DNA of 64,000 nt, from positions 930,001 through 994,000 of the forward strand of contig NC_063276.1 of the NCBI RefSeq assembly GCF_910591885.1, in the 5' to 3' direction. The first letter of the stretch is position 1. Each line of letters opens with the position of its first letter. The DNA comes from Bombus terrestris (lineage: Eukaryota > Arthropoda > Insecta > Hymenoptera > Apidae). The position numbers and the translations under genes are program-made. Of this stretch, positions 31,583 through 43,500 are shown piece after piece. The notes beneath the pieces were generated by a model that saw nothing but the letters and a program-made list of their open reading frames with translations, was not told where the DNA came from and did not search any database.

Positions 31583-34500
31583 ACGCGATTAATCTCTTTC
31601 GCGTAGTATCACTTCATCGCCGATTATACCGCGACACTCTGTATTTCGATAATTTCGACGAACTGCCTATCTCCTCGTCCTCTTGGTGCCGGATGTCTTC
31701 GAGATGACGCCCGAGTCTCGAAGAATGGCAGAACACATGAGTCACGGGTTTTTATTTAAATCTACCGCGAGATGACGCGATGAACATTCGACTGAACGTT
31801 CTAGCCGACAATCAAGGTTCCGTTCATGAATCGCTACGATGAATTCTCCTTGAATATACGTAATCCTAGGTCGTGAATAGCCAGGAAATCGTTTAGAGTC
31901 GCTGTTCGAATAATTCGTAGCGAGTATATCGGAATGCGTCGGTTAGAGAAGAAAAGAACGATCCACGAGGCTCCTTGTGTTTCTTTTGCTCGTTGACCAG
32001 TTCGGATTCGCAGCTGCGCTGTTCATGTCGTTCGAAGAAAGTTGGGAAAGTGCGTAATCGACGCACGTTCGAGAGCCTTTGGTGGTCGAACGAGAGCACC
32101 GGTGCGAGACCAGCCAGGTTTTTAGCGTACAGCGAGCACAGGTTTCTAGGGAAATGAAAATCTTGCCGTACTACCGTTGTGTATGTGCCTTTTCTCGGCC
32201 GCTATCGATCGTATTATTAGCTTCTTGACAAAGTTTTTATTAACAAATTTTTAGTCGTCTTTTACTACGGATCTTGGAACAATCTGTACTACAATAGATA
32301 CGTCTAAATTTTCGTTGGTCCGTAATTGTGAAAAATCACGATAAATCCATCTAGGGAATTTGGGTTTGAAGATCAGAGTCAAAGTACCTACACACGTAAC
32401 GTGGTACCTATAATTACCTATACGAAGTACACATTTTCTCTTTAAAATATACGAAATATTCAAATACTCGTATATAAAGCATCTTATAACTTTGTCCCAT
32501 ATCATCCCGTGTTATGGCTTAATCCCCATAACGTTCCTCTGTTTTCCAATAATCTGGCGATCCCAGATGAAAACTGGGATCCGCGAAAGGCGAAGAACCG
32601 TGACATCGGTCGGCCAATTTGCTTCGCCGGATTTTTCTGGCTTGCTAGGCAGCTTAAGAACGATGGTTCCGTTTTATTTATAAACGGCAGGACACGGTGA
32701 TTCGCGTGCGTGCAACGAGCTGCCGGGTTGAACGCCTCCGGAGTGCAACAGACCCGATAAAACAGTAACGGAGCTCCTCTATCGCGTTCGCCGTTCTGTC
32801 GCGAAATTGTTCGACGTGTTCGACTTTCCGAACCCAGTATCCGCATCCAGTAATCGATTTGCACAGTGGAGTTAATTGAAACTTGAAAATGATCGCGCTC
32901 CGGTCGCGGACGACTGACCACGCGAGCGCGCCATAATACATTTCTCTTATGTAATACAATGCTTGGGAAAAAAGTGTTACATTCGTTGCAATCGGTTCAC
33001 GTGGCTGTGAGAGATCGTTTAAGACGGTGCAGAATGAAATCAGATCTTTTTATATTGTTTATTTATAAAGATGTATGTATTTTTGTAATTAGTACAGGTT
33101 AAAAATATAAAGCGTACTTTTTATATAGTTTCGACGCAGAATTTTTATTGGAATTTGATAGTAGTTTATTTTATTCGTTATTGTCACAGCTGGAATTTTT
33201 ATTTAGTAGAGTTTGATAGAATAGACTGGTTTATTTAGAAAATTCTTTCGTTAACTTCTTGTTCTTGGAAAAACTTCATCGAGATTTCTATCGTGATCGA
33301 ATTTGCGTTGTTATTTTTCAGAACTTCTTCTTTTCTTATTAGCACAAATATTCGCGTTTCGTGACTTTTTAGTTGTAAGAAAAAAGAACAAATTAATCGA
33401 TTAATATGCGCTTTTTGCTACATGGAAAATTTAAACTCGAATTAATTCAACGTTCGACGATAATTTTATCGCAGATATCACTTCGAGCTTAAAATAAACC
33501 TACACGAAGTGATTTGAGCATTATTATACAACAGAGTAGTAAACGATACTCCTCGAATTGAATACAACTGCGTTATATTTGCTAGACCAGTTCGTTGCGT
33601 TATTTGATCGTTTCATCTTCTGAAATCGAACCAGCTAGATATAAAAATCTTATTCGAAATTGTATATTTAATCTAATTTCGATATTTACTTTTGAGAATA
33701 TTTTGTAAAAGAATCCGGACTAAGATATTTCTGCTTCCTCGATTTAGGAAGAAACCTCGATTACCAACTTCTCCAAAAATAACGATCCAGTAACAATTCC
33801 GCAAATAACCCTCCTCATAACCAATCCCTTTTCCTGATTCAACCAGTTTACCTCGATCTCAATTAAGTCGGTCGATCCACGCCATAATCCTTCCATACCG
33901 TTTCGCACATTCGTCCGCCTAAAATACAACGGTAACAACCTAACTGGGACAACGCGCGACCTTACCAGAGAAAGGGTTAAATATCTACGTTGAATTCTTA
34001 GTTCAAATCCACGTGTACAACCACAGTCAAATCGTTGGACACTTAGTGGATTTACCGGCAGAATAAACTCTCGCGCTATAGCCACGAAATCAATTCTAAA
34101 ATTAAGTTATTGCGATCTTAATGATGTTTCGTTAATCACTCGTGCAAATATACTATTTTCTGTCATACCAGTAATATCAAGCGACATATTTGCTACTTTA
34201 TTCCGTTCCACGGAGGGAATGATCTTTTTACGCATAATGTCGTAATGCAAATTAATTCATAGAAGCCTGTACAAGTATTTTTTGCTCACTCAGTGGTCAG
34301 TGTTCATAAAGGAAACCCGTTAAAAATCAATCTGTCTCGCTGGACAAAAAATGGCGAATTTGTTACTAAAACGAATAAGACGATTCGGTTTTCTCGAAAC
34401 GACACTGGGATATTTAAAAAATTATCCTAGTACAAGATTCAGCGAAGACTTCTTTTTACAAAAATACTCGCTCTTTGTAAAGGTGTAATAAAATTTCTCG

Positions 34501-35525
34501 AAGACCGCGAAACACGTAGCAATTTGTGCAGAGGAGTGTACTTACGTATTCCTATACATCGTTTATCGAGCGCTAAAAAATCGACTGCCCGTTATGCAAT
34601 TAGTCCTGGCGGATGCTACGTGTATATATCGCGATCTCGGTATTTCAAGTGACCGGCTAGGTATCCTGTTAGGCCAGAAATTAATCGGTCGGGTTAAAGT
34701 TGCACACGAGCCGCTCGCCTCCGGCTATTTATGACGTCGTTCGTGACTACGTGCAACGACGATCGCGATTCTACCACGAAACCGTATCACGGAAATGATG
34801 TGTCCGCAGTTTTCGCTCTGTCGCGATCGCCGACTCGAATATCGAATATCAGCGTGGTACGAGGGGAACATAAACGGTGCAGCAAGTACAATGAAACTCC
34901 AAATTGGAGCAACCAAGTAGCGACACGGTCGATTCGGTGATACGTAAGTTCGCGCGGTGATCGGTAACGTTGCATCGCTTTCTTAACAGAGACGGAACAA
35001 ATGTTACAAATTATAAGATGCGAGTAGTCGACGTTGGGATGCGAATAGGAGACGCGAATTATAAAGTGGCTGCATACGTAGAAACGTGGACGGAGAATGT
35101 CAATAACGCGACCACGCGTCGGAGTCACTGAACCATCTTTCTTATGCGAGCGTCGATGTCTCCAGCGAAGGAACCAAATGATTTTTCGACGCGATCGAAC
35201 ATAGAACAGGTCGTTGATCATCGATAGAGTTTGGAAGCTTGATGTCTAGTCGGCACCGTGGTAAGTCATATTTTGTGAACGAGTGAGCTCGTGTACCTAC
35301 TGAATGAGCGAATAGCGTTTTGTTAATGGGAGACGAAGTTTGTGTCTCGTCGGATTACTCATACTTGTGTTTTATTACGTTATATAGCAACTTTAGGCAA
35401 ACAAGGAGAGAAAATGTTAGGAAGAAAACGCGTTAACGAACAAGATGCAACGTGAATAAGAAAATGCATCCGAGTGCAAGAGTGGGAATACATAAATATG
35501 GAAGACCGATGAAAAAACTATCGGG
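31583..35525. other. Non-coding stretch with CpG-rich patch 32540-32940
   Basis: No gene is supportable. The CpG-rich patch carries overlapping frames on both strands (up to 139 codons on the minus strand) with no recognisable domain. It may be a regulatory island. Confidence 0.45.
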
Positions 35526-35529
35526 AAAA

Positions 35530-36105
35530 CAATTTTTTACGATCTTCCATACTGGTCGCATCTACTAGCCAATCGTTGAAACTTTTGCACGACCGTTTCC
35601 ACAGATGCAGTTGCTGTGGTTTACGAGGTGCAGTTTCTTCTTCTTTGATTTCTTTTCTAATTGGGACGATAAAATTTCTTGTTGCACAAACTGATTCCTC
35701 GTACGCACGAAACTCGAAACGCACGGAAACCGATCAGAGAGTAACCTCGTTGGCAATTCCAAACTATCCTCGACGTAAACCTTCTCCGATGTCCTGAAAT
35801 TATTATTTCTAGATGGTTTTCCTTAGATAGATCCACCAATAGATCCACCATACAGGTTGCTTCTAGCAACTGGTATTATAATTCTGTTGCCAGCAAAGTT
35901 AGAAGAAAATGATAGAAGAAAATGTTGCACCGCTTAACACGCTCTATCGTTATACCGTACAACTTTTTCATAGGTGCACCGGTGCAAAGTGCAACCGCGC
36001 TGTGCAATCGCTTTGGCGTAAACCGATCATTTCCCGTATACTCGAAACGCATGGAAACAGATCGGAGACTCAACCCTGTGCAATTCCATCGTCGATAAAC
36101 AAACA
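35530..36105. repeat. Diverged tandem duplication, period about 328 bp
   Basis: CTCGAAACGCACGGAAACCG at 35713 is matched by CTCGAAACGCATGGAAACAG at 36041. Both are followed by ATC[AG]GAGA...CAATTCCA..., then CGTAAAC/CGATAAAC. Homologous flanks run about 170 bp upstream (TTTTGCACGACC... against TTTTTCATAGGTGC...). A small direct repeat (ATAGATCCACCA twice) lies at 35829-35851. Confidence 0.55.
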
Positions 36106-36109
36106 AGGA

Positions 36110-36671
36110 GCCGAGTCTCGCTCGGCCTTCTCCGTTGACGCCACGAGTCAAGCCGAGTCTGCTTCTCCTCCGCCTTTCCAGCTCGCCTACGTTCACGTCT
36201 GCTTCCTTTTCTCTCTCTCCCTCGCCTCGTTCAACCTATCGGCGTGTCTTCCCGAGGAGAGAAGCCTCTTACTCAGGTGACTCGCGCCGTTCACCTGGAG
36301 AGAGAGAGAACCGGGTTCCTCAGTTTCGAACCGGTGGGCCGGAGGGAAAGAGCTCCGTGACCCTGAATCCAACTGCTCTTCGTTCGTCTCCCCTTTGTCA
36401 TTTTTTTATCCGAGACTTTTTCACGAGGACCGATTCCACATCGATTTTTCCATCGACGTTCTGCCATTCGCGTCGAAACTGTGGCCGTCGAGAATTTTAA
36501 AGAGGATTTTCCAACGGTACAACTGTGTTTTCTGTTCGTTGCTTCAAGCGTGGACTCGAGGCTCGGTTTTGTGCAGTGAATTGTCGTCGACTCGCGCGGA
36601 GACCTTCTGTGCCGTGTACATGTACCCAGGACAGGGATCGCGGCGTGGAACGTAGGAGAGCAACAAACAAA
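36110..36671 (+). promoter_or_regulatory. CpG-rich candidate promoter/5' untranslated exon
   Basis: A 560-bp CpG-rich block ends at a strong donor (AACAAA|GTAAGT, 36672). An arthropod-initiator-like TCAGTT lies at about 36328. No frame encodes a recognisable protein. It could be a distal first exon of the gene whose signal-peptide exon is at 57642, about 21 kb downstream, or of an unrelated gene. Confidence 0.3.
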
Positions 36672-36688
36672 GTAAGTTTACGAGGGAA

Positions 36689-37375
36689 CTGCAGGAAATT
36701 TGAGGAAACCTTGAGACTCTCGTCCGAAGGATACAACCTTCGTATTTTCGTCGCGAGACTTTACATCGAGTTCATCTCTCGGTGCGTGGCTTTCAAAGCT
36801 GTTGACGCTTTTGGCGAATTTTTGGAATATTTTCGGCAAATTTTACGGGGAATTTAAGAATGTTTCGAGGCTGTGATTGGAAGCACGGAATCTTGAAACT
36901 TTCGTCGCGAGACTTTGCCTCGGGTTTATTCTTTGACGCGCGAGTTTGAGAGTTGTTGACACTTTTTACGAATTTTTGGAAAGTTTGAAGTAAGATTTTT
37001 GATAAATTTAAGAAACCCTTAAGACTGTGATTCGAAGAACGCAACCTTTTCTCTCGAGACTGCTTCGAACTTATTTTATAGAGAGATAATGTTTGAAAAT
37101 TACTGACAATTTGAAGTGAATTCGATAAAAAATGGTTCTAATATCGGAAACTTGAAATCTTCTTCGTACGACTTTACTTTGAATTTATTCTTTCGGAGTA
37201 CGAGTTTCAGTTGTTGACACTTTCGACGGATTTTTGATTTCGAGCAAGCCTTGAGACTGTAGCTCGAAGAATGAAACCTTGAGACTTTCATCGTGAGACA
37301 TTCCTTTCAATTTATCCTTTTATACATAATGTTTGAGAGTTGTTGCCAATCTTGATGAATTTTTAGTAGAGTTAG
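36689..37375. repeat. Degenerate tandem array, about five units of 100-160 bp
   Basis: Each unit contains CTTGA[AG]ACTTTCGTCG[CT]GAGAC, a TTTATTCTTT stretch, GTTTGAGAGTTGTTGACACT, a GAATTTTTGG stretch, and ends in ..GACTGTG[AG]TTCGAAG. Copies begin near 36708, 36890, 37045, 37150 and 37277. Units differ strongly in length, so the array is old. Confidence 0.65.
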
Positions 37376-37699
37376 GGTTACAGATATAACGATGTTGCTT
37401 AGGTTGCTGATGAGGATGTTGCGAGTAATACGGTTAGGCTTGGTCGAGTTAGAAAGACGCTAATTAGAAACAGTTTCTAACGAGCCTGAGCTCGATATAC
37501 CGCAATATGGTTCGTTTTGATGGACGTTGGCAGAAGAACGCAGGAAGAAGGATGGTTATAACGTTAGTTAAATCGGAAGATTAAGTGCACTGCTTTCTTT
37601 GATGTCTTCTTCGAAGTTTAATTTCGAAATGTTACATCGGTGCAGAAATTATTATTATAAAAATCTACAGAATTTCGCAGGGTAATGTGTTTGTTGCAA

Positions 37700-37885
37700 G
37701 GTTTAGAGACTGAAACGTATCTCTATTTACGCTTGATCTCTTCCATTGTGTCTATGAAAGCGAGGACGAATTCGCATAAACATTCGTAATCTATCAATAG
37801 TCGATTCATCGAATTAATTAGTCGCAATTACGCGATATGCTCCCTGTCGATAAACTTGTTTCACAGTTCTGTAAATAACGTTAAA
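37700..37885. repeat. Dispersed diverged repeat, copy C
   Basis: Similar to 27440-27630: GAGACTGAAACGTATCTCTA, then TTCGCATAAACATTCGTAAT where copy B has TTTGCATAAACACCCATAAT, then TTAATTAG.CGCAATTA. Judged by eye. Confidence 0.4.
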
Positions 37886-38014
37886 TTAAATTTTGCGAAA
37901 CGAATACGATAAACGTAACGCAATGGATGAGAAGAATATACAACATTCTGTTGCATTTCTTCTTAAATGAATAAACGATATACAAAATACGCGACAATCT
38001 ATTATTAAATTACT

Positions 38015-38195
38015 CCAAAGACTATGCCAATTTTTCCGCATCTGAAATATGAATTTGCATAAACATCTGCAGTTCGGTTACAATGTATCGAGGAAGATAA
38101 AACGAGGATAATTGCTACTGCGAGTTGATAGAGGATGGAAAGAACGATAGGAAATGCAAGATACGCATTTTCTGACGTTTCATTTTGTTCTATTC
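38015..38195. repeat. Dispersed diverged repeat, copy D
   Basis: Contains AATTTGCATAAACATCTGCA, and further on GCAAGATACGCATTTTCT where copy B has GGAAGATGCATTTTCT. The order and spacing of these words agree with copy B. Carries the octamer ATTTGCAT at 38053-38060. Confidence 0.4.
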
Positions 38196-40233
38196 CGAGC
38201 GTTTGAGCATTCGAAACGGCATGTTACTCCTTATTTCTTCTCTTAGACTTCGTTTCAGCGCAGAACTCGCGCGATTTTCGTTCTGCTCAGTGAGCTGTCG
38301 CATACATCGACTCCAACTATGTAAAATGTGGAAACGGAAGCCTCGGGATCGCAGATTAAATCTCCCGTAATGCTACGTTTTTCATTTTCGCCTCGGTTGC
38401 GCCGCAAGATCGCAAAGTCTGGCGATTTTTTATTCCGAATTTTCATTTCAATCCATTGGAAAAATATTCGTAGCACAAAATGCTACAAATAAAATTTTAC
38501 GTTGCACCGCGATCCTTAAACCTACACCTAACGATAACGTATCCTTGTACGTAAGTATCGAGATAATTCGTGGCCTCGTACAGGACACGATAATCGATAC
38601 GGATTATCAAGGAAACGATCGATCGGATTATCTTGTACGCGTGGAAAATAATCGACCAAAACGTATCGAAGAAGCATGTGAGAGATATTTGCAAAAGTCG
38701 TTGCAAAATGATGAATAGACAATCGTAAAATTTTACGATGCAAGAACTTCGAGAAGCGTGAAATTTTGAATCCGATTGGCGAAACTTGTTTACAGCATCA
38801 AAGTGAATCAAAAATTAGGACAGTGGTAGAAATACTTAAATTAATTTTTCAATCTTCCGTTGACTGGTTTTCAATTCCTACCAAAATCTTCGTTCTGTCT
38901 GTAATTAGTTGGTCGAAGATCCGTTAAAAAATATAATTCTGTATGAATAGGAAAAGAGTATTCATAAAGTTACGTTAGATTCCCAAACGAGCAAACTAAA
39001 CCTTTCCCATTAAACTAGTCTTTCGCTTTGCTATCGGTCGAAGTTCCTATCGAGCCAGATGTTTAAATCTCTCCTAATTATAAAAAATAGCCTTCCTCGC
39101 GGATTTCTTCCTTATAAGAGAACAATGTAGCCACCATTTTCGTCCTGAACAGGAACTACCGGTTCGTCGCTAGAACATAAAACGCGTGCCGTAAAATTCG
39201 CGAGCTAGAAGTCGCGCAAGAATGGCGGAGCTGAATTGATGGAAGAGAAAGCTCGTTCCTCGAACGACGAAATCCGAGAGTGCCCCGTAGCGTTCTACGT
39301 TCCTTGACCACGCGAATCGACTGTCTAATACCGCGACCGACCACGGGAATTAAGAAAATCGCCTACAATTTTGTTAATAAAAACGGAAAAAAATCTCCAG
39401 CTCCTCAAATGGAAAGCTTATTTGAATCAATACACCGTTTCCTTCTTCGTAATTTGCGCTGGTTTCTTTGCTTGTTGGTCTATTCGCGTGCACGATAGAA
39501 AGTTATAGCTGAGCTATTAGCCATTGTCATTTAAATTATTTCGACTTAAGATATTAAATTCATTTTATCCGTTTTCATATATTTACATTTATTTAATTAG
39601 ATTTAGGTACCGATAAATGCTGGCTGAATAATAATTTAAATAATAATTTAACAATTACTACGTGAAAACACGTACATATCGTACCTAGTTATAATTAACG
39701 TTGACTTTTATTGAAATTAAAATATAATTACGTATATCCATTTTATTCTCGTATCATATAATTTTAATCATAATAGAGACTGGTTCTTCTAATTTTAATT
39801 GTAAATTCATTTTAAATAACTCTCAAATATTCGTAGAACGATAACATAGGACATTTAATTTTTATAATAAAATCAGCACAAAATGTAGAACCTTTGTTGT
39901 CAAATTATTATATTTTCTCATCGTTTAACTTCATACGCTTATACGGGTCCATGTGCTTATACAAACACGTTTGATGAAAATAGTAAGTACGTGATAAAGA
40001 TGTAATCGTTGGATGTTGTCAAAGGATGAGGTAATGAAACAACAGCATGGTCGAGTCGATAAAAATCAACGAATATATTATAATAAAATATCGTGCAAAA
40101 TTGTTAGCCTATTTATCTCATCGATTTTGCAATAACACAAATAAATCCCTAGATGGTTATGATTTCTTTCGGCAAATTATTTAAGAATGTTTCGATAAAT
40201 ACTACTACCTTGACCTAAATGTCGCACAGCACG
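38196..40233. other. Non-coding stretch, nothing recognised
   Basis: AT-rich with a CpG-richer part at about 39150-39330. No supportable gene, RNA or repeat. Confidence 0.45.
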
Positions 40234-40552
40234 TACAGGATGTTTTATTTGGAATGATTCAACAGAGGAAAGGGGATATAAAATATAGGAAACAGCTTCT
40301 TGAAATATTGGAAAGAAAATGACGAAGAATACGAAACTATATTTATCGTAATTTTCCATCTGAAATCTAACTTAATAACGAACGAATTGAAAATACCTAC
40401 GCAAAGGTAATTAAAAATTATAACAAAATTAAAAGTAATTATATCTTTCTACTCGGTTTAAAAACTCCAAAATTCCCATTTAGTAAATATTCCAACTACC
40501 ATATTCTTCGCAAGGTATTGCATTCATACCAGCCTACGTGAAACATCCTGTA
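40234..40552. mobile_element. 319-bp MITE with TACAGGATGTTT inverted ends
   Basis: TACAGGATGTTT at 40234-40245 is exactly inverted at 40541-40552 (AAACATCCTGTA). Reading the outer TA as the duplicated target gives inverted repeats CAGGATGTTT with TA target sites, the Tc1/mariner hallmark. The left end continues as TATTTGGAATG, reminiscent of mariner termini. No transposase frame is present, so it is non-autonomous. Confidence 0.65.
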
Positions 40553-43500
40553 CACCTTATACTACACATTTAACCTCGATATCGCTGTTCGTTCGTTTTT
40601 CCATCGGAGATATCTACCTAATAGCGGCGGACAAGTGAAAACGCCTATACACCAGCTATAGATTACTTTGGAATTCAGTGACCAGGCACAACTGGTTCTG
40701 CTTTCCTTAGATTAGTCCTGACCACATGACCAGTCATTATACGAACGTGGTAAAAAAAAAAGTTCGAATTATGTGGCTTTTGGGTTAGGCCAGGTAGGCG
40801 AGTTATGCTCGACGAATGCGTGGGTAGACGGTTAGAGGCGAGTCTTGGAACCTCTGCAACCGCCTATTTGTTACGGTTTCGTTCGACCGTTTGACATCGA
40901 CCTGTTTCGCCCAACGAAATTTCCTTAAGACTTCCTCTTGGTTAGAAAACATGTAGACTGGAACTCGATAATTTTGCATTGAATTGCAAGCAAGAAGAGA
41001 ATCATCCACTCGATTGTTCCTTTAGCAAGTTCTTTCATCGGTTCGGCTAATCATGCTTGGGGTTTGCGTTTTCGTAATAACTGCACCAATAATGGCCAGG
41101 TTATTGAATCTTTCGTTTTCATATTTATTTAGGTATTCGTTGCTCGAACGTGGGATTTCTTTTTCTTATAATTAGGTACGGAATAATGCGGCTATTGAAG
41201 CGTCTGATTTTATTATCGAACGGAGGAAGAAAAATATAGAAGTAGGAGAATGAAACTGTTTGTTCGGAGATTAACGGAGATTAACGTTTAGATTTTTAGA
41301 TCCGGAGGATTCGTGTAGGAGAAATTAAGATCAACAACCTTTACGCTGCGTAATTGACCCGACTATTCTTTCAATTATTTTTCAAATGCGTCAATTTTAA
41401 GAAAGATGTATAATAAAACAGAATTTCATGTTGCTTCTTATAGATAGGACGAAAGATGTTCTTTTCTATTAGCGATTTAGATCGAATACATTAAATCCTT
41501 TCTTTGTAATATCGAGTTACATTTACGATATGGAATTCAAAAAAAAGGGTGTCGTTTTTATAAGAAAAATTAATTTCGATCTACTACTAAGGTTTAATTT
41601 AATACTACAGACATACAAATTATTTTGCAATTATCCTTGTGACGACATATGTAACAGGACTTTGATAATATAATGCTAATAAACCTACTTGGATTAACTT
41701 AGAAATATACTAGAGATCTGGACCCCTTCACTGAAGGAATTTATTTAACCTAAGCACGTTTGCAACGGTGCGAGATGCAACTAAACAAAATAACTACATC
41801 GAAGAGTATATTACTGTGTCTCCATCTTAGCAATTTTTCTACGATTAAAATTTATTTACACATTCCACGCAATAATCGTAAAATTATATGGAGCGTTTCA
41901 ATCTCAGTCGCTATTTGCTAACTTTAATCCAGATCAACGTACCATTGAACTGATGTGAATTTAAATAAAATAGATAATAATAATAATGATAATAAACTGT
42001 GCTGAGACTAATAATAATAATCAAGGCTCCGCTTGGAATAAAATAAAACAAAGTAAATCGAAGTTAAATTAAACTAAATTCAGGTAAAATAAAATGAAAC
42101 AAACGTAGGTACTTGAACGTCCTGCGTTAAATTCCAGTAGCGACTTCATCTTCCCACGATAGTTAGCAGGATGCACGGTAGAAGAAGATATAATCGAATC
42201 TAACTAGAACGCGACAAAATTCACTCTGTAATGCACGGATCGTGACTTAAACAACAAATTTACGCGAACCGAGGCGTAACTTGGTTAAGGTACCGTTATA
42301 TTCTGACAGGTACCATCGTCCTAAGACATTCCAATCGCGTAACAAATTTCGAATCGCGTTCCTGGACAATGTTTCATCGTACTCGATAACAGCTTCTCGC
42401 CCGATTATGTTTCTCGATTCTTTGACACGTTGACTGCTACGACTTGGATCGTCAGTGACTCAAGTCGTTAAATTTTTTTATAACGAAAATAAATATAATA
42501 AAAAGAAGATAAATTTCGTTGACTAAAAAGTCGTGGACAATATGAACGACCTAGATAACATCGTTAAAAACAAAAGTATGGAAATATAATATAATATTTT
42601 GATGAAATTAAATCTTACGCTGTAGTAGATTTCAATCTCGTACATGGAATTAGAGCGAGGGTCAACGTGTTAACCGAGATAATTTGGGTTCTGAAAGGGT
42701 AACGAGAACAGAATAATTTAAAAAAATTCTTTATAAAAGTAACATGTACAAAGTACAGAAGCTGTAATATTTTAACAATGACGTTCTTACAAGTGAAAGA
42801 TATCGAAGATCTCAGGGTTACAAGACATCAAGATATCTTCCAGGCAGCATATCGTACGTTTTTATCCTCGTTGTAACTAATGAATTTAAATCGCTATTCA
42901 GATAAATTTCTCTTCAAAGTACCTGCATATTGCATAATGATTTCAAATAGATGAATTCTAGCCGAAAGTGGACCATTTGCCATAGAATATAAAATAAAAA
43001 AAATTCCTGCATTACATCTTAACATTCACTGTACTCGTAAAATATTATGTCACATGGAACCATTCGCTAAATTACTTGCTCACTTACCATGCAAAGTTAG
43101 AGATGGTCGCATACAAACTGTGGTTCAGTATACGACGTGTGCAATGAATAAATACGATGAGTAAATAATCAATCAAATACTTTGGTAATCTTTGCAGAGT
43201 GTAGGTATGCTTTCAACAAATATCCGATGAGATCATTCGTATTCATCGAATATTTAAATACTTTCACGAACTACTTCGTACGTACGTACTTATTGGACGA
43301 TACTTTCAAATATCTCGCAACCAAAAAGTTAAGTCCCACTGGTATGTAGGTATTTAGTGGCGAGAGAAAAGAAGAAAGCCAAAAATCGAAGTACTTCCCA
43401 CCACGCGATATCGACGTTGCTTTCTCGTTGCAACAATTTTGCGACCGATCGTTAAACATTTTCCAACACGTTGGAACGTGGATATAGCTGTTCCATGGAA

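Noticed and set aside
32502..32921. 139-codon minus-strand frame in a CpG-rich patch
   Set aside because: Overlapping frames of similar length exist on both strands, and none has a recognisable motif.
34787..35221. 144-codon minus-strand frame, among the longest in the window
   Set aside because: Arg/Ser/His-rich random composition typical of CpG-rich DNA read in a non-coding frame; no domain.
36135..36857. Overlapping frames at 36135-36500, 36395-36655 and 36525-36857
   Set aside because: Mutually overlapping Arg/Ser-rich frames without domain; the block is better read as an untranslated exon or promoter.
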